A DNA stretch of 64,000 nt from Larus michahellis. Its lineage: Eukaryota > Chordata > Aves > Charadriiformes > Laridae. The first letter of the stretch is position 1. Every line of letters begins with the position of its first letter. Positions 1 to 10,900 of the stretch are shown in pieces. The stretch is taken from positions 5,399,967-5,463,966 of the forward strand of contig NC_133917.1 of assembly GCF_964199755.1 (NCBI RefSeq), written 5' to 3'. The notes below the pieces were generated by a model, which saw nothing but the letters and a program-made list of their open reading frames with translations, did not search any database and was not told the origin of the DNA. Both the position numbers and the translations under genes were made by a program.

Positions 1-1406
1 TCTTGGTGACCTTTGCCCAAAGCAAAGTCCTGCAAAAGGCTTTCAGTGAAGCTGCGTTGCAATGCCTACAAATGTATAATAATGTAACAATTTGATATAA
101 TAACGCTAATGGCTCTGAATAACCCGCTGCAGCATTTAATTAAAAAAAAAAGTCTGTGATTCTTTAGCCGTGGTTGTGCAAGAGCAGATCATTACACCTC
201 AGACTATGTTTCTGTGGAACTTTTTATGGCTCTGAGCAACATCTGCTCATCAGATAACACGGGCAGGGCTTAGCTAGAAAGAAGACAAAACATGTAGGCT
301 CTTGAGGTAAAGACCTGGATTTTGAAGGCAGGTTCGTGCCAGTTCGATATTGGCAGAGACGTCCCCGCAGAGCGGACACGGGAAGAAGTGGAAATTAGCC
401 AGTGGACTGGGAACCAACACTGAACCAGCTCTGAACTTGGAAAACAAAAGGTGTTTTCTTTCCCAGGCAGTAGGTCCAAAATCCAGACAATATCATTTGT
501 CATTTTTGGCCTGATCAGTATTTCTAAAAGCCTATAATACATATCGAGACCTGAAACGCACCCAAGTGCAACGTACCAGAAGCTTTGTCAGTCCATCCTG
601 TCAGCTCTAAGGGCCGTCTGCCCATGTCCCCCCCCAGAAAGGACCCAAACTCTCTCTTCACATGCTTAACTATCTAATATAAACATATTTCAGGCCTCCA
701 GGGTGTTTTTCTCAAATTTGCGTTGGTCCAGACCTGGCTGAATAAGGGAGAGATGGTTCTCGCCAGACCGCAGCCAACTACAAATGAACGGCCTCGCCTG
801 AAAAAACCACCGAAATGTCCTTTATAGTCAGCAGACGCCGACTGGCGGGTCCTTAAAATGTTTCCTCCCACCTCCGCTGGACACCTTATCTCAGGCTGGG
901 GCTAATTCCCTCCCCAGGGAAGGCGTTTTCTTTGACGACGGTCAGAGAGAAGAGCTGAGCATCTTTCACGTGCCCAGCGCCGGGCAGGTCCCCTGGGGCA
1001 CTCCGGGAAGGCTGGGATCCCCTTTGCCAAAAGGGAGATGGGGGACCTGGGGAGCTGGCAGTTTATGGCTGTGTTGCGTTCCCTTTTTGCACGTCCGTCG
1101 TACTCATCAGTTACGCATTTTTCTGTCTCCAGGTGTATTATTTTGGGAGACTCAAGGGATCAGACCGTCACCTCCGTTACACCGGAGCAGCTTCCCACGG
1201 GCACGTGAATTCTGTGCTGACCCTGCACGTAAGAACTCTGACATAACTAGAGGTAACTCTGAGACTAAATTTTGCTTCTATACACTCGTTTTGCAAACTG
1301 GAAGAGGAACCCAGTGCAAACGCCAGCTGCGTAGCAGCCAGCATGACCCCCCTGCCCTGATTTTCCCGTCTGTTAATCACCTACGCTACAGCGCGCGGTT
1401 TCTTAC

Positions 1407-2820
1407 TTGTTCTTAAAGTCTTCCACCATGTCCTGCATGTTCCTCAGTTCAGAGTCCAGCCGTCCCCTCTCTCCCATCAGACTGTCCAGCTGTCTCCTGA
1501 GGTTGTTGATGTAGGCTTCGAAGAGGGGCTCGAGGGACTTTCTGGTGACCGTGTGCCCTTGCTCTTGCAGGAGGCTCCACTTGGTCTCCAGCACTTTGTT
1601 CTGCTGCTCCAAAAAGCGCACCTGGGGAAGGAACACAAACCGGCGCGTGCTGAAGCCCATGTGAACGATGCACACAGAAAACCGAGCTGCCAGGAAAAGG
1701 AGGGATCGCTTGACACAGAAAGAAAAGGTCAAGAGATGCTGGGAAGGTGGGGGGGAAATTATTAGCATCTTCCTAATTTAGGGAACCGGATTCTCGAAAG
1801 TATCAAAAGCAGCTGAGATGTTTAGTGAGATTTTTCAAGCACCATTAAGCAGGCCGAACACCTTTATTTGCGACTTTAGGTGTTTCTCCCCCCGCACTAG
1901 GTGCTCAGCCCACCTTACTGGTTTAAACTGGTGTTATCCCATTGAGTTGTGTAGAGCTTTGCCATTTCACAACCAGTAGAAGATCCATCTGGCCCCCAGG
2001 ATGTTTTTTACAGGGAGGAGGGGGATTTGCGTTTTCAATAAAATAAGGCACTGAGAAACTCGTCCTTGCAAAGAGGCAACACAAGACAGTTCTTAGTTTT
2101 CAGCCAAACCCGCGCTGTTTGTCAGCTGGGATTAGTTCAGGCAAGCCCCTAGATCCAAAGGAAGTTTCTTCCTGGTGTTCTTTCCCGAGGCAACAGCGAA
2201 TATGCATGGCTTGATATCTAAGACCGAATTCTCACCTTGTCGATGAAGGAGGCAAATTTGTTGTTGAGGGTCTTGATCTGCTCCCGCTCCTGTGTTCGCA
2301 CCTTCTGGATTTCCGGGTCGATGTCCAGCTTGAGGGGTGCCAGGAGGCTCTGGTTGACAGTCACTTCGTGGATGCCACCAGGTGGGCAAACAGGGAACCC
2401 AGGGCCACCTCGACCACCAAATCCGGGACCTCCCAGCCCAAATCCGCTGCCCAGCCCATAGCCGCCACCACCACCAGCTCCTCCTAAACCAAAACCAGCG
2501 CCTGCTCCACCACCATAGCCAAGACCAAAGCCAGCTCCTCCACCAAAGCCGTATCCACCACCGGCTCCACTCTGTAGACCTCCACCGACTGAGCTGTAGG
2601 AAATCCTTTTGCTTCCACCTAGGTTATAGAGACTTCTGCTGCCGAAGCCACCACCGGCTCTGAAGCCTCCTCCACCTCCGGCTCTTCCTCCTCCAACTCT
2701 GGAGACAGAGACGGAGCTAAAACTGCTTCTGGTACCACCGCCACCTCCTACGATAGCAGAGCCTGAGCTAAAGCCCCTCATGCCCCCTCCAGTAGATGAT
2801 CTGAAAGAGATCCGGCTCAT
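1407..2820 (-). CDS. Type II keratin A, 5' part (soft, KRT75/KRT6/KRT5-like); runs off the left edge
   Basis: Two exons are visible: exon 1 at 2236-2820 (195 codons) and exon 2 at 1407-1621 (215 bp). Exon 1 starts MSRISFRSS and encodes a glycine-rich head with the type II signature [16 protein letters not shown]. It then has the H1 block ([18 protein letters not shown]) and the helix-initiation motif [11 protein letters not shown]. Exon 2 opens with [15 protein letters not shown] and ends in coil 1B at VEDFKNK. Splice sites are AAG/gtgag, cag/GTGCGC and AA/gtaaga. The head has almost no cysteine. The product would be a basic keratin that pairs with a type I keratin in epithelial filaments. 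The FPVCPPGG block and [14 protein letters not shown] favour the KRT5/6/75 group, but exact orthology is unclear. Exons 3-9 are not recognisable in bases 1-1406, so intron 2 exceeds 1.4 kb and the rest lies outside the window. Confidence 0.93.
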
Positions 2821-2960
2821 GGTGGCCTGTTCAATTGGAAACGCAAAGAGCAGGACAGGGGGGAAAAAAAGTAGGCTGGTGAGTAAAAGCTGCGCAGCAG
2901 GAAAAGAGCAGAGGGCAACGGAGACAGAAACCCCTGTGATGGGAGAGCTTGGGAGCCTCC

Positions 2961-3018
2961 TCTTTTATCTGCTTGGAAAACTTGGCACGGGAGTTCAGAA
3001 CTTGACGTGCCTTGCAGC
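2961..3018 (-). promoter_or_regulatory. Promoter of keratin A: TATA-like box and GCTGC..GGCA element
   Basis: On the minus strand GATAAAAGAG (2961-2969) lies about 145 bp upstream of the ATG of gene A. A GCTGCAAGGCACGTCA element (3003-3018) lies about 185-200 bp upstream. Gene B has nearly the same 16-mer (13091-13106), and C, D and E share its core. Assignment as a promoter is inferred from position and from conservation between paralogs. Confidence 0.6.
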
Positions 3019-5388
3019 AACTTGCCTTGTCAAACACACCTAGGCTACGGCGAGGCGCTGAAAAATGCATTGTTTGCAGGCAAGAAAGTAACGGAGTGCG
3101 GGAGCTCCCCCCTCTTACCAAAGCCTGCCGCTCTGAGTCATGAAATTAGAATTGGATGGGACGATTGGCTGAGGGCTGTGCTCGGGAGCAGGACACGACA
3201 CGACTCTCCCGGGACCCTGGGAGCTGCTTTTCCTTGGGCGAGCCAAGGACTCGCTCCCTTGAGTGAGGTTCCTTGCGCCGAAGCTTTTCCAAGGCGAGGT
3301 TCAAGGTTTAACACGCTGCACCGCAAACGGGGCGGCACAAACAGGGGCTTTTTTCCACGGCTGCCAGCTCTGGCGCCGGACACGCGTGTCGTGTTGTCGG
3401 CTTGGGGAAGCTGGGGCTGAAGGTGGTTTTATTTACCAGTTTTTATTTATCGTTTGATTTCTTTCAGAAAAGAGATCTAAAGGATCGTGGGCTTGCAGAG
3501 ATGAGTTGCATGGAAGCTGTCTTGCGGTAGGATTTTCTGGGATCTTACCAAAAAAATTGTCTCCCTCCTTGTAGGGGAAACTGAGAAACTAGTTAGCACG
3601 GCTTTCAAAGACAGCAACCAAATCCCTTTTCCCAAATAACTTCAAATTACATTAAATAGTACTACGGGACTTATAAAATAGTTATTAAAAAGATGCTTGA
3701 AATGATTGCTCTTCTTTTGAATCTCCTTGTCAGGCCTGGGGTTCAAAAGGTCCCTGTGAAGGGGGATTTTTATCCCTTTTTTTTCCGCCCCCCTATGTTT
3801 AACCAGCAGTTTCCACGTCACTCCCGGCTCTCTGAGACGTTGTGTGAAGGGGAATTCACCCGCTTTTCTTCTAGCTCCCTCCCACCCGCTCCTTCATTCT
3901 GAGATGAGATCATTCCATTGGGAATTTTTTTCTGAAATAACCTTTTCCCCTTGATCTTGGGCCCTTGGGTGAACCCCAGCCCCGGAGCTTCCATCCCCGT
4001 GCTGAGGTTGGGTCGTGCTGTAGGACGATGTGAAGGCAGAAGAGCCGGGAACCTCTTCTCTTGTGTCCACGAGGAGCTGGACACGGGTTACAAGAGGCGA
4101 TGTCCCCTCTCCCCCACCCAAACTGGGTCTGCAGACTGGATTCTGCATCCTTGTGCCGCAGGGGCTGCCCACCGTGGTCGTGCTCTATGTCAGGTAAAAT
4201 AGCAGCGCAAGGCAGAGAGAGGAAACCCCGAGCAGCTCCGAAAGGTTCTCGAAATTGTCTACGTGAGCACTAAATACAGGAACTTAATCCAAATTGAGCG
4301 GCTTAAGGGTATCTGCTGCATCTCAGAGCTTGTTCCTGTTGACGCGTTTCCAACCGCTGTTTTCTCTGTCTGGGAACTTGAAAGAACCTGAGCTGAAGGG
4401 GTTTTTTGGTTTGTTCTGTATTGGTTTTGTTGGTTTGTTTTTTTTTTTTTTTCTCATTGCAATCAGAAGGAGCCAGCGCTCCCAACTGTCATCTCCTGTC
4501 ACCGCTCATTGCCAATAGCGTGAGTCACCGGCGCCTTCGGGAAGCCGATCCTTGGATCTCCCGCCCGCTGGAAGGGAGAGGGCTGGGCGGTAGCAAGGGG
4601 GTGCTCTCGCCTCGGGAGTGGAGACGTGGGAACCTCCTGGGTGCTGGAAACGCCGAGTTTCGCAGGAAAAACTGCACCCACGCTCCAGCGTCCGGGAGCA
4701 AGATATGCCCATTTCACAGATGATGCGTAGTGGCAAGCAGCCTCGATCACAACACCGCTGGGGTCATGTTGATACTGAAAATAAATAAATTCTGTTTTGA
4801 GCCCAGCAGATGTATGGAGATCTGCTTTCCGAAGCCTGCAGGTGTGAATTGGCACACGAGGGCCGGGTCCTGGGGAGGGGGGGCCGGGCAGGGAGACTGG
4901 CTTGGGCTTCCAAAGAGCTCCGAAGAGCTATGCAAAGTCACACCTGGGAACCAGCGCACAGGCTGAGGACGGTTTAATTAAAGCAAAGCGAAGGGATTCA
5001 CGTCGAAGGCGGTCATTACCTCCCCAGCTCTTCTAGGGAAGCCTGTTGCTGCAGACAAGGGTAATTAAGTGGAATATTACAAAGGATTTGGAAGAGTGAA
5101 ACGAATGATGGTTTAGGTGCCAAAACAAGGAAGATTCGTGCAGAATCTCCCCGTCCCACACTTGGCTCCTGTCGCAGCTCAGGGCCGCGTTTGCCCCCTC
5201 GGAGGATGGGGGGATCCCCGCCGAGGGGCGGCAGTTTGGGATCTGGGTTTGCTGCGGGGGGGCCGGGGGCGCAGAGCGAAGGGCTGTGTGCGGGAGCTCG
5301 GCTCTTCGTGGCAGCCCCGCGGCCGGACTTTTATTCACTTTTTTTTTTTTTCTTTCAGCTCGGGCTGGAAGAAAGACACTCAAACTTT

Positions 5389-5418
5389 TAAGGTTAGTTA
5401 AGGTTAGTTAAGGTTAGG
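5389..5418. repeat. Short 10-bp tandem repeat (TAAGGTTAGT)x3
   Basis: Three copies of a 10-bp unit (AAGGTTAGTT in phase) run head to tail. They are not in coding sequence. Confidence 0.8.
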
Positions 5419-6250
5419 CTGTCGTTAGCTGCATTAATTCCTCACACCCGCGCTGCGTAACTCGGGGTTTGCACGGGCGAGTGCAGAAATGGAGGTGACT
5501 CAGAGTTTATTTTTCACCTTCACTCGTTTCTGGCCTCTCTGTCCGCAGCATCCTCTGCGACAGCAGGGGACGAGGGGTCTGCCCCCGGACTTCAGGCTTT
5601 CCGCCTGTGGCTCCTTCGACTTCCCGGCCGCGGGGAGGTGGGATGCTCCCGTCTCTCGGTGCCGTTGGGTTTCTGCACGGTTTTGCGGAGGCGTCTCCCG
5701 CCAGGCTGCGGGGCTGGCGTGTATTTACTTGCTCTCTCCCATTTTCTGCCCTGAGTTTTGTAAAGCCGGGATGTCGAGAGGTCAGGGAAGAGCGAACCGT
5801 CTGCCTCTTTGAAATGCAATAAGGTCTGAGTGTTTGTCTGGGGCTTTTTTCTGTCCGTCCCCCCCCCTTTTTTTTTTTTTTTAAGTTCTCCTTTTGCAAT
5901 GACGGCTGACCAAAATCCCTGCCTCGGTGGGTGAGTTGCTCGGCTCCAGCTCACCGAAACCCGTCGTCCGTCTAGATCAGCCTGATAAAATCCTCCCCCA
6001 CGTCTCCGCGTACGCTTGGGTTTGCAATAGCTTTTTAAGAAAGCAAAAATTAAATATTGGTGTTTTTGCCTGAACTAGCAGAGCTGTGCAACGCCCTCCC
6101 GTCCATGGAAGAAAGGCTTTTGGATTAAGCCCAATCGTATGTTCAGAAATGAGCGGTGGTTAATTTTTTTTTGGTCACTTTATGAATAAACCCCCACCCT
6201 CCTCCTCCTCCTCCTCTTTCCCCTGACTCTTGTTTGTTCTGGGACAACTG

Positions 6251-6318
6251 ATTTCATTATAATTTTATATTCATATATAACATTTATATAAAATTATAAT
6301 ATTTCATTATAATTTTAT
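6251..6318. repeat. AT-rich hairpin with flanking 18-bp direct repeat
   Basis: The arms ATTATAATTTTATAT (6256-6270) and ATATAAAATTATAAT (6286-6300) are perfect 15-bp reverse complements around a 15-nt AT-rich spacer. The 18-mer ATTTCATTATAATTTTAT occurs at 6251-6268 and again at 6301-6318. Confidence 0.8.
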
Positions 6319-6454
6319 CAGAATTTTGAAACGTTCCCCTCAAAGTGAAGCAAAAGCCCCGTCCCGCTCACTCTGCTGAAGGTTGGGGAGATTTGGTGCG
6401 ACTGGTTCTGGTTTGGAACAAAAAGGTGTAGGAGCAAATAAATTACAATCCGGT

Positions 6455-6460
6455 TTTATT
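6455..6460 (-). promoter_or_regulatory. Candidate polyadenylation signal AATAAA for keratin B
   Basis: AATAAA on the minus strand (TTTATT on plus) in the context CGGTTTTATTGGGCAGG. It would give gene B a 3' UTR of about 1.5 kb. It resembles the 3' ends of C-E only loosely, so it is a candidate, not proven. Confidence 0.4.
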
Positions 6461-7998
6461 GGGCAGGTTCCAAAAAAGAGAGAGGAAGGAAAACAGTGTC
6501 ATATCACTATCATTGGAGTATAAAAAGCTGCAATTTCCTTTTTTAGTGGTGCTTGCACAAAAATAAAAAGACGTGGTGGGAGGCGAGAGGGGTAAATCCC
6601 GTCAGAAGGGGGAAAGTAGATTTCGGGCACTTTGTGCCTTTGGGCTCCTGCTCCCTGTTGCCTCGTTCCCCACCAGCTGGACCGAAACACTTTTCAGTTG
6701 ACCAAATGTCTGTCTTTTGGCAGAGAAACCCCCCACCTGGTGGAGAGGCTGGGCCCCCCCGGGAGCGGTGTGGACGTGGCCCTTTCAGGCAATTTTTTCA
6801 GTGTAATTTTGACTTTCGCCTCAACTGCTGCCGCCGCCAAGACGGCGGGCAAAGGCTTGGACTTTGGCCTGGGCTGTTGGATGATTTGGGCATTTTTTTA
6901 AGCCATTCCAACAAAACCTAGCATGAGACAGGAGAGCACCCCCATTTAACTGCCAACACCGGTCTTGCTTTTGAAGAACTCTCGGCCTTAGTTATTACTT
7001 AGAGTTAGAAAATCCTAGAATTTAGAAAACAAGCCCTTTTCCTTGTGCCGTGGATCAGTCACTGACGGCTCCTCTGACAAAATACACCCGCGAGATTGCG
7101 CGTGAGGTGCTGCTATGGGCAAACTTTCATTTAAGAAGAGAGAGGACAGGGATGGGAGAGCAGGTTGGGTTTCCTTTCAGATAAGCTCGTTGCAAGTTGC
7201 CTCCGCGTCCCCGTGGGTGGTACTTTTCAGATGGAGGGATCTCAGATTGCTTTCCTAACATTACTCTCAACCACTGGCCGGGCTCGTGTCCTGACTTCAC
7301 CCAGCTGCGATGCTCAGCACGTCTGGAAGAAACATGTTTTTTGAGGGTCTGAATGGGGAAAAGAGGGATTTTCCATCGCACTCGAGTGACTCCTAACGGG
7401 CTCCATCCTCCCATAATAAGGGATATTTTACGAGGGGCCCCGTGCCTGCAAACCACCGCCTGGCATCTTTTCAGCAACCTCCCGGGGTATTTCTACACGG
7501 CAGAAAAATAACCCACATCTCTGCTAAAGGTGAGTTTCTTAACTTGAAGGGGTGAGTTTGGTTCGTCCCCGCAGTGACGACAAAGTGGGCTGAACGGCCG
7601 CCAAGTTCCCAGCCCATCCCTGGGCTCTTGCGGGCCAGAGCTGAGCTAAAACCCCAAGTTATTGCATCCTCCCCGCTAATTGGTCTGTGTCAGCTGACGG
7701 CTGTCAGCCGGCCACGGTTACAAACGAGCTGCTCGGCCTCATTGAAAGCAAACAAACAAACGAAAATATTCCCCATTCAGAAAATCAGTTAGGCCTGTGT
7801 TTTCTTTTTAATCCTGTTTCAGGTACTTTGAGAGATCTGGTTAACGCGTGCTCTGCTGCTTTTTCTTGAACGGTGATCCAACGGTTTAGGAGCTACAGTG
7901 CGAGGAGCCAGACAGAGGTGGGTGGAGGGGATGGCGGTGTGGGAGCGATACAGGAGCAAGGCAGGAGCAATGGTTTTGGGGAGGGTCTAGTGGTGGTT

Positions 7999-10900
7999 TT
8001 ACTCGGGCTGCGTAGCGTTCTTCAGGCTTTGGCTTTTTATGCTCTTTTTGCTGGAGGAGGTTTTGGAGACGATTTTCACACCTGGGTTGGTACCTTTTGC
8101 ACTTCCGGAGCTGAAATTCCCTCCGCTGGTGCTCAGACCACTGCCGCCACCTGCTCCGTAGCCAAGACTGCTTGCGATGCTGAGACCACTGCTGCCTCCA
8201 AATCCACCTCCGAGACCACCACCACCCCCGAGTCCAAGTCCTCCGCTTCCAAAGCTGTAGCCTCCACCACCACCGCCTCCTCCAAGAATGAAACTACCTC
8301 CGCCGCCTCCTCCAAGACCGAAACCGCTTCCGCCGCCTCCTCCAAGACCGAAACCGCTTCCACCGCCTCCTCCAAGACTGAAACCGCTTCCACCGCCGCC
8401 TCCACTTAGGCTCAGTCCACCAAATCCTCCTCCTAACCCAGCTCCACCAGCCACGCCAGAGCTGGAGCTGATGACAGCTGAAAGAAAAAGCAACCAGAGG
8501 GTTGGCCATCTGCTTCACAGCCACCCAGTTCCAGAAAGCACCATCATCAGGACCTTCACCCACAGGACTTGCACTCAACTTCTGTATCCTATGCAAGCCA
8601 CTAGTGCTGGTGGAGGGCTCTGAACATCTTATATTGGGCAAAACCTCCCTTTTCCCAAGGTTGCTCACGGCCTCTGCTCCCAGTAGGCCCAAAGCAAGAC
8701 AAGCACTGTTGTACTTACAGTAGCTGATGGGGTTGAGTCCCTCTCCGCTCAGCCTGTTGGAGGGCAGATAAAGGGGAGGTTAGAGCAAAAGGAAGAAGAC
8801 AGGCAGGGGGGCCAACTACTGGCAGGGGCAAAGCGATAGTCACTATTATTCCTGCAGGGATTTTGCCCCCACCTGCTCTCTTCGCCCTCCAGCAGCTTCC
8901 TGTAGGTCGCGATCTCGATGTCCAGGGCCAGCTTGACGTTCATCAGCTCCTGGTACTCGCGCAGCTGCCGGGCCATGTCACCTTTGGCTTTCTGCAGAGC
9001 ATCTTCCAGGTCAATCATCTTTGCCTTGGCATCTTTGAGGGCTAGCTCTCCACGCTCCTCGGCGTCTCCAATGGCCGTCTGCAGGGTGGCACACTGCGGG
9101 AGGAGGGATTGGGACTCCTAAACGCCGCTTTTCTTTTTGGGTAAGAGCCACCCAAGGAAGAAAACCATTCTGGTTGGGGTGTTCATGAAAAAAGTTACAA
9201 CTGAGGTCATGACAACATAGCTAACATTGCTGGAGTTGAAATGCCAGCCTGGCAAGAATGATTTAATACGTGTTACAGTGTTTTCAGGAGGGAATTCAGT
9301 ACATTTAATGAGGTACATCATACTCTGTGGCTGCTGAAGTCCCAGATCAGCAAAGCAGTGGCAGACAGCAAAGTTGCAGTGCTAAGGGACCACAGAACAG
9401 GGCTCCACAGGCTCCTCTTGCCATTCCTACCTGATTCCTCGTGTTCTCTATCTCTGACCGGATCCTCTGGATCAGCCGGTTGAGCTCAGAGATTTCCCCC
9501 TTCGTGTTGCGCAGGTCGTCCCCGTGCTTCCCAGCTGTGGCCTGCAGCTCCTCGAACTGGGGTTCAGAAGGAAGAGTAAACCATCCGAGATGTCCAGGTG
9601 GACGAGACGTGGCTCAAACAGCCTTACATAGGGACGGCAGTAATTTTCCCCAGAAATGCATCTCTGGGTCTGTTCACCTTGGTTTGGTACCAAGCCTCCG
9701 CCTCGGCCCGGCTCCTGTTCGCAATGTCTTCGTATTGAGCTTTCACCTCAGCTATGATGCTGCTGAGGTCCAGGTCCCGGTTGTTGTCCATGGACAGAAT
9801 GACAGCGGTGTCAGACACCTGTGCGCTGAGCTGAGCCAGCTCCTGCGAGGAAGCACAGAGGATCCCGACCAGCTGCACTTACCTTTTCAAATGCCATGAA
9901 CGGTGGCGGTCACCATCCAGGGGGTGACAACAAGATGGAAATCAGGGAAGAAATCAGGGGAGGAGGGTGTCTGTACCGCATCGTAGAGGGCTCGGAGGAA
10001 ACTGAGTTCATCAGTCAGGGCATCCACCTTGGCCTCCAGCTCCACCTTGTTCATGTAAGCGGCATCCACATCCTGGAAAAGAGCAACCATGGGGACATCT
10101 GCAGCCCCCGGTACCTCTTCTTTAGCTCGGCCAAGAGCTGGCCAAGCCTGGAGATGTGGCTGCTGCAGTGGTGCTGCCTGACAGGAGGAGCTGCTTAGCA
10201 CGTTCCCCTGGAAGAGCACCAAGAGGACACCTCTTGGCCAAAAGAGGTGCTGTGTGTAACGTCGTTAGTAGATAAGGAGGTGGGTACAGGCCACGTGGCC
10301 TTGGTACCTGGGCTCCCTGGCACTAATGACCATCTTTGTTTCTACACGGTCTGTTTTGCGCAGCACGTGTGTATGTTGTGGGACAAGAATTTACTTCCAT
10401 CCTCCAAACCCCTCTGTTCCTTTCCCCCAAAACCACAACCTAAATGGCAGCTTTTAGAGGATGGGATGAGGATGCAGGTCCATGACATCTCCCATCCGTT
10501 AGGACGTTCCCAGCCTGCGCAACGGTTAGGGTTAGCTCCGCATCTGTAGTACCTCCTGTCTCACCCACCTTCTTCAGCACCACAAATTCATTCTCCGCTG
10601 CTGTGCGTCGGTTGATTTCCTCCTCGTACCTGTGAGGATAAAGGGGAAGACGTGCTGGATCATACCTCGGTAAGTACAGGTAGGAGTGCGAGGTTATCTG
10701 GGCTGGGTATGGCGTTTCCAAATCAACCTCCTGGAGACTGCCCAGCTCAAATTTGTGCAAATCCAGTTTCTCAAGAGGTTGAAATGACATTTTGACATAA
10801 TGCAGATGGAACAAGGAAGGTAAAGCTGGTTTAGATGATTTTCTTTTGCAAGCGTCGTCACAAGTTGTTGCGTCCTGGCTGAATCTGCATTTTCCGATTG

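Larger units (their letters stand above)
3019..6454. other. Intergenic region between keratins A and B
   Basis: I see no gene or transposon here. It holds poly-T tracts (about 4438-4452, 5339-5351, 5866-5882), a 10-bp tandem repeat at 5389-5418, CTC triplets near 6198-6216 and an AT-rich inverted repeat at 6251-6318. Short open frames on both strands look like chance. Confidence 0.6.

Noticed and set aside
970-1416. 148-codon plus-strand frame at the left end
   Set aside because: It overlaps intron 2 and the edge of exon 2 of keratin A on the opposite strand and has no domain features.
7873-8409. 178-codon plus-strand Thr/Ser/Lys-rich frame
   Set aside because: It is antisense to the glycine-loop tail exon of keratin B.
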